64,000 bases of DNA from Streptomyces sp. R33 (GCF_041200175.1 NZ_CP165727.1:5955501-6019500); one strand, 5' to 3'. Counted from the stretch's first letter, positions 6,916-15,116 are shown. Translations and numbers: made by a program. Notes: generated by a model from the sequence alone, not told the origin.

Positions 6916-8142
6916 ATGACCAGCAGCGACGAGGGCGCCGAGCAGCCCTGGAACCCCCAACGGCAGCGCAGCGCCAACGAGCGGCTGCTGTGGGACCGGC
7001 TGCGCTCCGGCGGGGCCGCGTCGCGGGCGCAGCTCGCGCGCGAGACGGGGCTGTCCAAGCCCACCGTCTCCAGCGCGCTCGCCGCCCTCGAACAGGCCGG
7101 CCTGGTCCGGGAAGCCGGTACGCACGCGCCCGAGCGGGGCCGGATCGCCGTGCTGTACGCCCCCGATCCGACGGCCGGTTACGCCCTCGGGCTCGACATC
7201 GGCCGGAGCTGGCTGCGCGTGGCGCTGGCCGACCTCGACGGCACCGTCGTCGCCCGCTCCGACGTCCGCAACCAGGCCCGCACCGCGAACAGCATGGCCG
7301 ACCTCGCCGTGTCCGCCGCCCGCGGGCTCGTCGCCGACTCCGGGCTGGACCCGGGCAAGGTCACCCAGGCCGTCGTCGGCACTCCCGGCGTCTTCGACGA
7401 GGACGAGCGCCGGGTCCGGTACGCCCAGCAACTGCCCGGCTGGGGCCGCCCGGGGCTGCTCGACCGGATCCGCGACGGGCTCGGCCTGCCCGTCGCCGTC
7501 CAGAACGACGCCAACCTCGCGGCGCTCGGCGAGTACACGTACGGCGTCGGCGCGGGCAGCCGGCTCTTCGTCTACGTCATGATCGGGACCGGCCTCGGCA
7601 TGGGCATCGTCAACGAGGGCCGGCTGTTCACCGGGGCGCACGGCGGGGCCGGCGAGATCGGCTTCCTGCCGTGGCCGGGCCGTCGCGAGCCGGAGCCCGC
7701 AGCCGACGGCACGGCCGACAGCACGGCCGACAGCACGGCCGACGGCACGGCCGACAGCATGGAGGACGCCGTCTCGGCCGAGGCCGTGGTCCAGACGGCC
7801 CGCGCCCACGGGATGACCGGACCCCTCACCGCCAAGGACGTCTTCGACGCCGCCCGGGCGGGAGACGCGGCCGCCGCCCGGGCGGTGGAACTCGAGGGGG
7901 AACGCCTCGCCCACACCGTCGCGGCGGTCTCCGCCGTCCTCGACCCCGACCTCGTCGTCCTCGGCGGCGGCGTCGGCCACAACGCCGACCTGCTGCTGCA
8001 CACGGTCCGCCAGACGCTGCGCACCCTCACACCGCTGCGGCCGAAGGTGGCGCCGAGCAGCCTGGGGGAGGACGCGGTGCTGCTGGGCGCGGTGGCCACG
8101 GCGCTCGACGCGGCCCGCGACCTGGCCTTCGAAGGCCGCTGA
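6916..8142 (+). CDS. ROK-family transcriptional regulator, zinc motif lost
   Basis: A 408-residue ROK protein: an N-terminal MarR-like winged helix (HTH about 37-56, SRAQLARETGLSKPTVSSAL) and a C-terminal sugar-kinase-like ASKHA domain with GLDIG (about 92) and the catalytic-type Asp in QNDAN (about 198). After GAHGGAGEIG the usual CxCGxxGC zinc-binding cysteines are absent. In their place is a low-complexity ADGTADSTADS stretch encoded by a tandem repeat. The family usually represses sugar genes. The frame is open farther upstream, but ATG 6916 begins the conserved part. Sugar ligand unknown. Confidence 0.82.
   Translation: MTSSDEGAEQPWNPQRQRSANERLLWDRLRSGGAASRAQLARETGLSKPTVSSALAALEQAGLVREAGTHAPERGRIAVLYAPDPTAGYALGLDIGRSWLRVALADLDGTVVARSDVRNQARTANSMADLAVSAARGLVADSGLDPGKVTQAVVGTPGVFDEDERRVRYAQQLPGWGRPGLLDRIRDGLGLPVAVQNDANLAALGEYTYGVGAGSRLFVYVMIGTGLGMGIVNEGRLFTGAHGGAGEIGFLPWPGRREPEPAADGTADSTADSTADGTADSMEDAVSAEAVVQTARAHGMTGPLTAKDVFDAARAGDAAAARAVELEGERLAHTVAAVSAVLDPDLVVLGGGVGHNADLLLHTVRQTLRTLTPLRPKVAPSSLGEDAVLLGAVATALDAARDLAFEGR
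7702..7761. repeat. 12-bp tandem repeat inside the ROK gene, five copies
   Basis: Five 12-base units of GCCGACRGCAYG encode ADGT/ADST/ADSM repeats exactly where ROK proteins normally carry their zinc-binding cysteine loop. Unit length keeps the frame, so copy number could vary without breaking the gene. Confidence 0.85.
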
Positions 8143-8187
8143 GCGGCGGGGAATCCGAGCCCGGCCGCGCCGGCCCGCGGCGCTCCG

Positions 8188-9252
8188 CTACAGCGGGGCC
8201 TGCTGCAGCGGTACGGGCCGCGGCGCCGCCGCCGGCGGCGGGTCCAGCCGGACCGGAGGCGGCGGGGACACCGGCAGGGTCAGGCTCGTGATCCCGCACG
8301 GCACCTCGGGGGTGGCGTACGGGAGGTGCAGACGGCCCTCCCGGCTCCACAGCCCGGTGCCGAGCCAGCCGTCGGGCGCGCCGAGCCGGAAGACGTGCCG
8401 GTCGGCGGGCCGCCACAGGCCGACCCCACCGTCCTCCAGCCGGAGCGCGACCCCGCAGGTCTCCGGCATCAGGGCCTGGCCCGGCTGCACCGCGAACGGG
8501 GTCCCCGACTCCCCGCGCAGGCACTCCGGGAAGCGCACCGGGAGGGAGCTGCCCAGCACCCCCCAGCCCAGGCGCGGTTCGCCCGGGGCGTCCGAGCGGA
8601 TCAGCAGCAGCCCGCTGTCGGGGTCGGCCAGCAGCAGCCGGTCGTCGCTGCCCTCCGTGATCTGGAGCAGCGGGGACACCTCGCCTCCGCGGCCCAGGTC
8701 CACCGCGACGGCCTTGGTGGTGCCGCCCAGCTCGCGGTCCAGCGCCAGCATCCGGCCGCCCCGGTCGAGCCAGACGCCGCCGGAGCACCGGCCCGGGATC
8801 CGGGCGACCGGCCCGAAGAGGCCCCCGGCCACCTGCCAGACCGTGGTCCCCGCGTCCGAGGCGGCCAGGGCGAAGGCGCCGTATCCGTCCGGGGACGGGG
8901 GCAGCAGGGACACCCGTACGCCGTCGTCCCCGGGCTCCACCGAGCCCAGCGGGAGCTCCCCGGTGCGCGGCCCGGCCGCGGCCCCGCCCGTCGGGTAGAG
9001 CAGGGCGAAGGCGTGCCGCTGCGCGACCCGGCGGTGGATCAGCACCCGCCCGTCGGCCAGCGCCAGCACCTGGCTGTCGGCCTCCTCGGGCTGGGCGAGC
9101 GGCAGCGGCACCGCGTACGGCTCGGGCCCGGCCAGTGTCCAGCGCTCCGGGTAGCGGGCCTCGCCGTCCCCGGCCAGCCGGGCCGCGTACGAACCGTCCG
9201 CGGCGATGGTGAACGGGGCCGCCGTCGTGATCTCGATGGCACAGACAGTCAT
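8188..9252 (-). CDS. Hypothetical beta-propeller-like protein
   Basis: A 354-residue protein with no recognised catalytic motif. It shows repeated short beta-rich units such as DGRVLIHRRV, GGRMLALDREL, DDRLLLADPDSGLLLIRSD and DGGVGLWRPAD, consistent with a WD40/PQQ-like propeller. It ends with a proline-rich tail. The frame is open much farther upstream, but the ATG at 9252 has GGAGGTG seven bases before it on the minus strand. There is no signal peptide, so it is probably cytoplasmic. It is convergent with the ROK gene and divergent from the NIF3 gene; function unknown. Confidence 0.6.
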   Translation of the reverse strand: MTVCAIEITTAAPFTIAADGSYAARLAGDGEARYPERWTLAGPEPYAVPLPLAQPEEADSQVLALADGRVLIHRRVAQRHAFALLYPTGGAAAGPRTGELPLGSVEPGDDGVRVSLLPPSPDGYGAFALAASDAGTTVWQVAGGLFGPVARIPGRCSGGVWLDRGGRMLALDRELGGTTKAVAVDLGRGGEVSPLLQITEGSDDRLLLADPDSGLLLIRSDAPGEPRLGWGVLGSSLPVRFPECLRGESGTPFAVQPGQALMPETCGVALRLEDGGVGLWRPADRHVFRLGAPDGWLGTGLWSREGRLHLPYATPEVPCGITSLTLPVSPPPPVRLDPPPAAAPRPVPLQQAPL

Positions 9253-9483
9253 CCGTGCGTCACCTCCGGGGAGGAAGCTAGTTTTCGCACTTCGGCCCGA
9301 ACAGCACGACGTTCCCCGCTTCACACATACGGGTGGCCGCCCGGCGGTTCGACTGTGATGGCGGGGGCGATTGTGCTGTGCGATACCGGGGCGTTCAGGG
9401 TGGCGGAACTCCTGGGGGGTGGACGTACGGGGGTCCCGGGCGACCGGCACCTCGTACGGACTCTGCCGCTCCCGTACGGACGG

Positions 9484-9489
9484 TAGCCT
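9484..9489 (+). promoter_or_regulatory. Candidate -10 box, leaderless start of NIF3 gene
   Basis: TAGCCT ends six bases before the GTG at 9496 and no ribosome site is present, as in leaderless Streptomyces transcripts. Confidence 0.4.
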
Positions 9490-9495
9490 TGGCCT

Positions 9496-10353
9496 GTGCC
9501 ACGTCTCTCTGAAGTCATCGCCGCGCTGGACGCTCTCTGGCCCCCCTCGCGGGCCGAGCAGTGGGACGCCGTCGGAACCGTCTGCGGCGATCCCGACGCC
9601 GAGGTCTCCCGCGTCCTGTTCGCCGTGGACCCCGTGCAGGAGATCGTCGACGAGGCCGTGAAGCTGGGCGCCGACCTGGTCGTCACCCACCACCCCCTCT
9701 ACCTGCGCGGCACCACCACCGTCGAGGCCGGCACCTTCAAGGGCCGCGTCGTGCACACGCTGATCAAGAACGACATCGCGCTGCACGTCGCCCACACCAA
9801 CGCGGACACCGCCGATCCCGGCGTCTCCGACGCCCTCGCCGGCGCCCTCGACCTGCGGATCACCGGCCCGCTGATCCCCGATCCCAGCGACCCCGAGGGC
9901 CGCCGCGGCCTCGGCCGGATCTGCGAGCTGGACCACCCCGAGACCCTGCGGGCGTTCGCCGCCCGCGCCGCCGCCCGGCTGCCGCAGACCGCGCAGGGCA
10001 TCCGCGTCGCCGGCGACCCCGACATGCCCGTCCGTACCGTCGCCGTCAGCGGCGGCTCCGGCGACAGCAACTTCGCGGCCGTCCGCGCCGCCGGCGTGGA
10101 CGTCTACCTCACCGCCGACCTGCGCCACCACCCCGTGTCCGAGGCCCGCGAGCAGAGCCCGCTCGCCCTCGTCGACGCCGCGCACTGGGCCACCGAGTGG
10201 CCCTGGTGCGAGCAGGCCGCCGCGCAGCTCGACGCGATCTCCGAGCGCCACGGCTGGGGTCTGCGCACCCACGTCTCGCGCACGGTCACCGACCCGTGGA
10301 CGGTGCACGCGCCGTCCGTCACACCCCCTTCTATCTCTGGAGCCCCCAACTGA
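9496..10353 (+). CDS. NIF3-like dinuclear metal-centre protein
   Basis: A 285-residue NIF3/YbgI family protein. The metal-binding histidine motif VVTHHPLYLRG is near residue 57-67, HVAHTNADTADPGVSDALA near 96, and the C-terminal histidine/glutamate region is VDAAHWATEWP. Family members form hexameric toroids with a two-metal site; the biochemical role is unsettled (GTP cyclohydrolase-1 type 2-like fold). It is the first gene of a tight operon with the zinc-ribbon and RNase H genes, a conserved actinobacterial arrangement. The stop overlaps the next gene's CTG start. Confidence 0.88.
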   Translation: MPRLSEVIAALDALWPPSRAEQWDAVGTVCGDPDAEVSRVLFAVDPVQEIVDEAVKLGADLVVTHHPLYLRGTTTVEAGTFKGRVVHTLIKNDIALHVAHTNADTADPGVSDALAGALDLRITGPLIPDPSDPEGRRGLGRICELDHPETLRAFAARAAARLPQTAQGIRVAGDPDMPVRTVAVSGGSGDSNFAAVRAAGVDVYLTADLRHHPVSEAREQSPLALVDAAHWATEWPWCEQAAAQLDAISERHGWGLRTHVSRTVTDPWTVHAPSVTPPSISGAPN

Positions 10354-11093
10354 ACGCCGAGCCCGCCGACCAGATCCGACTCCTCGACGTCCAGGCCCTG
10401 GACGTCCGGCTGTCTCAGCTCGCCCACAAGCGCAAGTCGCTGCCGGAGCACACCGAGGTCGAGTCCCTGACCAAGGACCTGACGCAGCAGCGCGACCTGC
10501 TCGTGGCGGCCCAGACGCAGGCGAGCGACGCCGCCCGCGAGCAGACCAAGGCGGAGCAGGACGTCGACCAGGTGCGCCAGCGTGCGGCCCGCGACCAGCA
10601 GCGGCTCGACTCCGGCGCGGGCATCTCCGCCCGCGACCTGGCGAACCTGCAGAGCGAGGTCGTCTCCCTCGCCAAGCGCCAGGCCGACCTGGAGGACGTG
10701 GTCCTGGAGGTCATGGAGCGCCTGGAGGGCGCGCAGGAGCGGGTCACCGAGCTGACCGAGCGGGTCGCCGCCCTCGAAGCCAAGCTGACGGACGCCACCG
10801 CCCGCCGCGACGCGGCCACCGGCGAGCTCGACGCCGAGGCCGCGAAGATCACCAAGGACCGCGAGGTCATCGTCGCCTTGATGCCGGCCGACCTGATGGC
10901 CCTGTACGAGAAGATCCGCGTCAAGCAGGGCGGCGTCGGCGCCGCCCGCCTCTACCAGCGCCGCTGCGAGGGCTGCCGCCTGGAGCTCGACATGGCCGAG
11001 GTCAACGAGATCAAGGCCGCGGCCCGCGACCAGGTCGTGCGTCACGAGAACTGCGGCCGCATCCTGGTCCGTACGGCCGACTCGGGCATCTGA
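10350..11093 (+). CDS. Coiled-coil zinc-ribbon protein, apparent CTG start
   Basis: A 247-residue protein: a long coiled coil (about 25-180, many E/R/Q heptads) followed by a zinc-ribbon tail, RRCEGCRLEL then HENCGRIL. The family normally has CxxC twice; here the third ligand is His, giving a CCHC set. The start is taken as CTG at 10350: GGAG lies seven bases upstream and CTG overlaps the NIF3 TGA, implying coupled translation. The nearest in-frame GTG starts lie well inside the NIF3 gene or well inside the coiled coil. Role unknown; possibly a nucleic-acid-associated partner of the RNase H gene that follows. Confidence 0.85.
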   Translation: MNAEPADQIRLLDVQALDVRLSQLAHKRKSLPEHTEVESLTKDLTQQRDLLVAAQTQASDAAREQTKAEQDVDQVRQRAARDQQRLDSGAGISARDLANLQSEVVSLAKRQADLEDVVLEVMERLEGAQERVTELTERVAALEAKLTDATARRDAATGELDAEAAKITKDREVIVALMPADLMALYEKIRVKQGGVGAARLYQRRCEGCRLELDMAEVNEIKAAARDQVVRHENCGRILVRTADSGI

Positions 11094-12424
11094 TGCAGAG
11101 GCCTGCCCGGTTCGTCGTCGAGGCGGACGGCGGTTCCCGGGGCAACCCGGGGCCCGCCGGCTACGGCGCGGTCGTCCTCGACCCGGCGACGGGCGAGACC
11201 CTGGCCGAGCGCGCCGAGTACATCGGCGTCGCGACGAACAACGTGGCCGAGTACAAGGGGCTGATCGCCGGCCTCAAGGCGGCCCGCGAGCTGGCCGCGG
11301 ACGCCGTGGTCCAGGTGCGCATGGACTCCAAGCTGGTCGTCGAGCAGATGTCGGGCCGCTGGAAGATCAAGCACCCGGACATGAAGCCCCTCGCGGCGGA
11401 GGCGGCGACGATCCTGCCGCGCGCGCAGGTCACGTACGAGTGGATCCCGCGCGAGCGGAACAAGCACGCGGACCGGCTCGCCAACGAGGCGATGGACGCG
11501 GGCAAGCGCGGCGAGCAGTGGGAGCCGTCGGCGTCCTCGGCGGCCCTGGACACCTCGGCGGCCCGCGCCCTGGCCGCCCCGCCGGCGGGCCCTCCGGGGG
11601 ATGCGGCGAAGGGGGCCGCGGCCGTACGGGCCGCCCTCGCCTCCACGTCCCGTACGCCGGCCACCGCACCGGTACGCGAGGAGGCCGGAGACGACGCCCT
11701 GTTCGCGGAGCCCGGCCCCCCTGCCCCGGTACACGTCCCCGCCCCGGCGGCGCCCCCGGCCCAGGCCCCGGCCACCACGCCGGGCTGGGGCCCCGACATG
11801 GGGACCCCGGCGACCTTCGTCCTGCTGCGTCACGGCGAGACGGCCCTCACCCCGCAGAAGCGCTTCTCCGGCAGCGGCGGCGCCGACCCGGAGCTGTCCC
11901 CGGCCGGCCGCCGCCAGGCTTCGGCGGTGGCCGGGGCGCTGGCCGCGCGCGGCACCGTCCAGACGATCGTCAGCTCCCCGCTGCGCCGCTGCCGGGAGAC
12001 CGCGCAGGCCGTCGCGGACCGCCTCGGGCTGGAGGTCACCGTCGAGGAGGGCCTGCGCGAGGTGGACTTCGGCGCCTGGGAGGGCCTGACCTTCGCCGAG
12101 GTGCGGGAGCGCTTCCCGGACGACCTCCAGGCCTGGCTGGACTCCCCGAAGGCGGCCCCGACGGGCGGCGGCGAGAGCTTCACGACCGCCACCCGCCGGA
12201 TCTCGGCGACCCGGGACCGGCTGCTGGCCGAGCACGCGGGCCGCACGGTACTGCTGGTCACGCACGTGACCCCGGTCAAGATCCTGGTCCGCCTGGCGCT
12301 GGGCGCGCCGCCGGAGTCGCTGTTCAAGATGGAGCTGTCCGCGGCCTCCCTCTCGGCGGTGGCCTACTACGCCGACGGCAACGCCTCGGTCCGCCTCCTG
12401 AACGACACGTCGCACCTGAGGTAG
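11093..12424 (+). CDS. Bifunctional RNase H / acid phosphatase
   Basis: A 443-residue fusion. Residues 1-140 form an RNase HI domain with acidic active-site residues in EADGGSRGNPGP, NNVAEYKGL, VRMDSKLV and KHADRLANEAMD; it hydrolyses RNA in RNA-DNA hybrids. An Ala/Pro linker (about 145-240) follows. Residues about 242-443 are a histidine-phosphatase (CobC/PGM-like) domain with LLRHGETALT, the SSPLRRCRETA block and VTHVTPVK. The same fusion is known in mycobacteria (Rv2228c), where both activities were shown. Its ATG overlaps the zinc-ribbon TGA. A strong terminator follows. Confidence 0.92.
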   Translation: MQRPARFVVEADGGSRGNPGPAGYGAVVLDPATGETLAERAEYIGVATNNVAEYKGLIAGLKAARELAADAVVQVRMDSKLVVEQMSGRWKIKHPDMKPLAAEAATILPRAQVTYEWIPRERNKHADRLANEAMDAGKRGEQWEPSASSAALDTSAARALAAPPAGPPGDAAKGAAAVRAALASTSRTPATAPVREEAGDDALFAEPGPPAPVHVPAPAAPPAQAPATTPGWGPDMGTPATFVLLRHGETALTPQKRFSGSGGADPELSPAGRRQASAVAGALAARGTVQTIVSSPLRRCRETAQAVADRLGLEVTVEEGLREVDFGAWEGLTFAEVRERFPDDLQAWLDSPKAAPTGGGESFTTATRRISATRDRLLAEHAGRTVLLVTHVTPVKILVRLALGAPPESLFKMELSAASLSAVAYYADGNASVRLLNDTSHLR

Positions 12425-12432
12425 CCGATGGG

Positions 12433-12475
12433 AAGGCCCCCGCCCCTTGCATTCGCCAGGGGCGGGGGCCTTTCG
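12433..12475. terminator. Bidirectional intrinsic terminator
   Basis: A perfect 15-bp stem, left arm 12433-12447 and right arm 12458-12472, with a 10-base loop. A-rich/T-rich flanks sit on both sides (AAGG...CCTTT). It separates the RNase H operon from the convergent toxin gene. Confidence 0.85.
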
Positions 12476-12484
12476 TACTGCCGC

Positions 12485-12739
12485 TCAGTAGTGGTACCGG
12501 GCCTGGGCGATTTCCACGGCCTCGTCCTTGATCCGGTAGACGAGACGGTGCTCGTCCGTGATTCTCCGGGACCACCATCCGGAGAGGTTCTCCTTGAGCG
12601 GTTCGGGCTTTCCGGCCCCTTCGAACGGTGTCCGCTGAATCTCCTGGATCAGCCGATTGATCCTCTTGAGGATCTTCGGATCGGCCGTCGTCCAGGAGGT
12701 GTACTGATCCCACGCACGACCGGAGAACACCACCTTCAT
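12485..12739 (-). CDS. yoeB: YoeB-family mRNA interferase toxin
   Basis: An 84-residue Txe/YoeB toxin with the RelE-like fold. Expected catalytic residues are present: Glu in the GKPEPLKENL region, Arg in SRRITDEHRLVYR, and the C-terminal His-Tyr of ARYHY. The family cleaves mRNA in the ribosomal A site. It overlaps the antitoxin gene by four bases (ATGA), the standard antitoxin-first order. Length and all key residues are intact, so it should be active. Confidence 0.9.
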   Translation of the reverse strand: MKVVFSGRAWDQYTSWTTADPKILKRINRLIQEIQRTPFEGAGKPEPLKENLSGWWSRRITDEHRLVYRIKDEAVEIAQARYHY

Positions 12740-13005
12740 GCGGCGGACTCATCCGTCGTTTCGATGAGTTCACGCGCCTGCCCGTGGCCGGCGTCGAGTT
12801 CTGCGATGGACTCCATGAGGATCTGCGCGTTGCGAGGGGAGCGCAGGAGGTAGACCGTCTCCTGCCAGGACCGGAAGTCCTCGGCGGACATGATGACGAC
12901 GTCGCCGTGCTCGCGGGAGGTGACCTCTATCGGTTCGTGATCCTCGTTGACCTGGCGAATCAGTGGGTAGAAGCGAGTGCGGGCTTCGTTCGCCGAGATC
13001 GGCAT
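12736..13005 (-). CDS. yefM: YefM/Phd-family antitoxin
   Basis: An 89-residue antitoxin of the Phd/YefM type. The N-terminal DNA-binding part starts MPISANEARTRFYPLIRQV and contains the VVIMSAEDFRSWQET core. The C-terminal acidic tail (ARELIETTDESAA) is the usual toxin-neutralising segment. GGGAGG lies a few bases before the ATG. A GTACGG-N5-CCGTAC palindrome about 26 bases upstream is the likely autoregulatory site. Located between the RNase H operon and rnpB. Confidence 0.9.
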   Translation of the reverse strand: MPISANEARTRFYPLIRQVNEDHEPIEVTSREHGDVVIMSAEDFRSWQETVYLLRSPRNAQILMESIAELDAGHGQARELIETTDESAA

Positions 13006-13030
13006 GGGGACCTCCCGGTATGCACGAGTC

Positions 13031-13047
13031 GTACGGATTTACCGTAC
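13031..13047 (-). promoter_or_regulatory. Candidate YefM/YoeB operator
   Basis: GTACGG-ATTTA-CCGTAC is a perfect 6+6 dyad 26 bases before the antitoxin start. A TAAATC hexamer (possible -10) on the minus strand lies within it, so binding would shut the promoter. Confidence 0.5.
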
Positions 13048-13073
13048 CAGTCCCCGGTGCGAGACGCGTGAGG

Positions 13074-13122
13074 GCAAAAAAGAACCTCCCCGGGCCCCGC
13101 GAATCCGCAGGTCGGAGAGGTA
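13074..13122 (-). terminator. Terminator of rnpB
   Basis: Read on the minus strand, an ACCTCTCC...GGGGAGGT stem (one G-U pair) is followed directly by a T-rich run TTCTTTTTT. It lies just after the RNase P RNA 3' end and before the antitoxin promoter. Confidence 0.7.
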
Positions 13123-13125
13123 CAG

Positions 13126-13532
13126 CAGACGAGCCGGCCTGTACGCCGGGTTCTGTCACCCGGTGACCTCGCGGTCGCCGGGGAGACGGCCATCCATCTA
13201 GGACCGGCGTTGCCGCCGGCCTCGTGCGGTCTACCCGCGAACTCGGGCGGGCAGCCCTCGAGCGTTCGCGCAGACCCGTCCGGGGACGGATCCTCTTGAC
13301 CTTGCTCCGGGTGGGGTTTACCTAGCCGCCTGGGTCACCCCAGGCGCTGGTGGTCTCTTACACCACCGTTTCACCCTTACCGAGGACCGAAGCCCCCGGC
13401 GGTTTGTTTTCTGTGGCACTGTCCCGCGGGTCACCCCGGGTGGCCGTTAGCCACCACCCTGCCCTGTGGAGCCCGGACGTTCCTCGGCGGGATCCGGGAT
13501 CCCGACGCGGCCGCCCGGCCGACTCGTCTGCC
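13126..13532 (-). ncRNA. rnpB: RNase P RNA, bacterial type A
   Basis: About 405 nt, the catalytic RNA of RNase P that trims tRNA 5' leaders. Ends pair as helix P1: the 5' end reads CAGACGAGTCGGCCGG and the 3' end CCGGCUCGUCUG on the minus strand. Conserved core pieces are visible on the minus strand: the GAGGAACGTCCGGGCTCC 5' core, the GGGTGGTGGCTAACGGCC region, the AAACGGTGGTGTAAGAGACC stretch and the 3' AGAACCCGGCGTACAGGCC block. Ends are accurate to a few bases. There is a terminator downstream and a divergent MerR gene upstream. Confidence 0.93.
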
Positions 13533-13541
13533 GTGGCGACC

Positions 13542-13547
13542 ATGTTA
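13542..13547 (-). promoter_or_regulatory. Candidate rnpB -10 box
   Basis: On the minus strand TAACAT lies about 10 bases before the RNA 5' end. The corresponding -35 zone (about 13565-13570) overlaps the MerR-type promoter element of the divergent gene. Confidence 0.35.
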
Positions 13548-13565
13548 CCGGCTGTGCCACGCGCG

Positions 13566-13596
13566 GCTTGACCTTGACGCAGCGGCAGGGTTTCTA
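13566..13596 (+). promoter_or_regulatory. MerR-type promoter with 19-bp spacer and dyad
   Basis: TTGACC (13566-13571) and TCTACT (13591-13596) are 19 bases apart, the stretched spacing typical of MerR-controlled promoters. The spacer holds a rough dyad (CCTTGACGCAGCGGCAGGG). The ATG of the MerR gene is eight bases downstream, so autoregulation of a near-leaderless message is likely. Confidence 0.5.
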
Positions 13597-13604
13597 CTGG
13601 GCGC

Positions 13605-14342
13605 ATGCGGATCGGAGAGATCGCCGCGCTGGTCGGGGTCACCACCCGGGCCATCCGGCACTACCACCACGTCGGCCTGCTTCCGGAGCCGGAGCGCAGG
13701 TCCAACGGGTATCGCGCGTACGGCGTGCGCGATGCCGTCCTGCTGGCGCGCGTGCGCCGGCTCACCGAGCTCGGGCTGAGCCTCGACGAGGTGCGGGACG
13801 TCCTCGCGGACGACGCCGGGCGCGATCTGGCCGACGTACTCGAGGAGCTCGAGGCCGACCTGGCCCGGCAGGAGGCCGAGCTGGCCGAGCGCCGGCGCCG
13901 GCTCGCCGTGCTGCTGGCCGCGCCGCCCGGGGAGACCGATCCGGTCTCGCCCGCGCTCGCCGCGCTGCTCGCCAAGGCCCCGAAGACGGCCTCGCCGAGC
14001 GCCGCGATGGACCGCGAGCACCTGACGCTGCTCGACGTGTCCGGCGCCGCCGGCGAGGAGCTCTACGCCGCGCTCGCCCCGCTGGTCGCCGATCCGTCCG
14101 TACTCGCCCTGTACGAGCGGCTGGACGAACTGGCCGACGCGCCGGTCGACGACCCGCGGATCCCGGTGCTCGCCGCCGAACTGGTGGCTGCCGTCACCGA
14201 CGAGGCGTTCGCGGCGATCCCGGCCGACGGGCGGCCGGCCGGCGAGGGGTTCACGATCGCCCTGCTCGCCGAGTACGCCCCCGCGCAGGCGGAGGTCGTC
14301 CGCCGGGTGATGGAGGCGTTCATGGAGAGGGGCAGGAGATGA
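13605..14342 (+). CDS. MerR-family transcriptional regulator
   Basis: A 245-residue protein with a MerR winged helix at the N-terminus (MRIGEIAALVGVTTRAIRHYHHVGLLPEPER). Next come the second helix region (NGYRAYGVRDAVLLARVRRLTELGLSLDEVRDVL) and a coiled dimerisation helix to about residue 110. The C-terminal 130 residues are alpha-helical with no cysteine metal site, so it is more like the TipAL/BmrR-type ligand sensors than metal sensors. It overlaps the following membrane-protein gene by four bases. Ligand unknown. Confidence 0.85.
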   Translation: MRIGEIAALVGVTTRAIRHYHHVGLLPEPERRSNGYRAYGVRDAVLLARVRRLTELGLSLDEVRDVLADDAGRDLADVLEELEADLARQEAELAERRRRLAVLLAAPPGETDPVSPALAALLAKAPKTASPSAAMDREHLTLLDVSGAAGEELYAALAPLVADPSVLALYERLDELADAPVDDPRIPVLAAELVAAVTDEAFAAIPADGRPAGEGFTIALLAEYAPAQAEVVRRVMEAFMERGRR

Positions 14343-14983
14343 GCGGCGTACGGATGGCGCGGTGGGAGGCCGTGCGCGCCGTCGTACCCGCGCCCGTGCG
14401 CAAACTGCTGATGCACGAGCTGCGCGCCATGGCCTCGCTGGCGCGGTGGGCGCTGCGCCGGCCGCCGCACGGGGTGGGCGCGGGCGAGCTCGCCGCGCGG
14501 TACACGGGACCGCAGACCGCCATGATGTACGGCTTCCTGTTCGTATCGGTCGTCGAGACCGTCGCGCTGGCCTTCCTGATCCCGTGGCCGGCCGTGCACC
14601 GGGTGGTGCTGGTCCTCGACGCGTACGGGGTGCTGCTGGTGCTGGCGATGCACGCCGCCTGCGTGACCCGGCCGCACGTGGTCCGCCGGGACGGCTCCCT
14701 GCGGATCCGCTACGGGGCCTTGTTCGACCTCACCGTCCCGCCGGACGCGGTGGCCTCGGCCCGGGTGGACCGGCGCTACCCGGAGGGCCGGCTCGTCACC
14801 CTCTCCGAGGACGGGGTGCTCGACCTGATCGTGGGCAGCCAGACCACGGTGACCCTGGAGCTGACCCGTCCGCTCCCGTTCACCCGCCCGCTCGGCTCCC
14901 GGGCCGAGGCCCGCACCATCCGCTTCCACGCCGACGACCCGCGCACGCTGGTGGCCGCACTGCGGCAACCCGCACCCCCGTGA
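14339..14983 (+). CDS. Membrane protein coupled to MerR gene
   Basis: A 214-residue protein with two membrane segments (about 61-83 and 86-106) and a beta-rich cytoplasmic C-terminal half (RYGALFDLTVPPDAVASARVDRR and following), similar in layout to bacterial PH-like membrane proteins. There is no catalytic motif. The ATG overlaps the MerR stop as ATGA, so it is the likely direct target or partner of that regulator. Confidence 0.7.
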   Translation: MSGVRMARWEAVRAVVPAPVRKLLMHELRAMASLARWALRRPPHGVGAGELAARYTGPQTAMMYGFLFVSVVETVALAFLIPWPAVHRVVLVLDAYGVLLVLAMHAACVTRPHVVRRDGSLRIRYGALFDLTVPPDAVASARVDRRYPEGRLVTLSEDGVLDLIVGSQTTVTLELTRPLPFTRPLGSRAEARTIRFHADDPRTLVAALRQPAPP

Positions 14984-15116
14984 CGGGCTGCCGCACTGCG
15001 CCGGGACCCTCCGGGGGGATGAGGAGTCGTACCCCGTAGCGTGGCGGGCCGCGGCGGCCCCGTCTTGTCAAAAACGGCACGCACAGGCAGTTCACGGCAG
15101 CCCGCGACGACGGCCG

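Noticed and set aside
13350..13654. Small open frames over 13350-13571 and 13358-13654
   Set aside because: They lie within the RNase P RNA and its promoter; the RNA explains the conservation.
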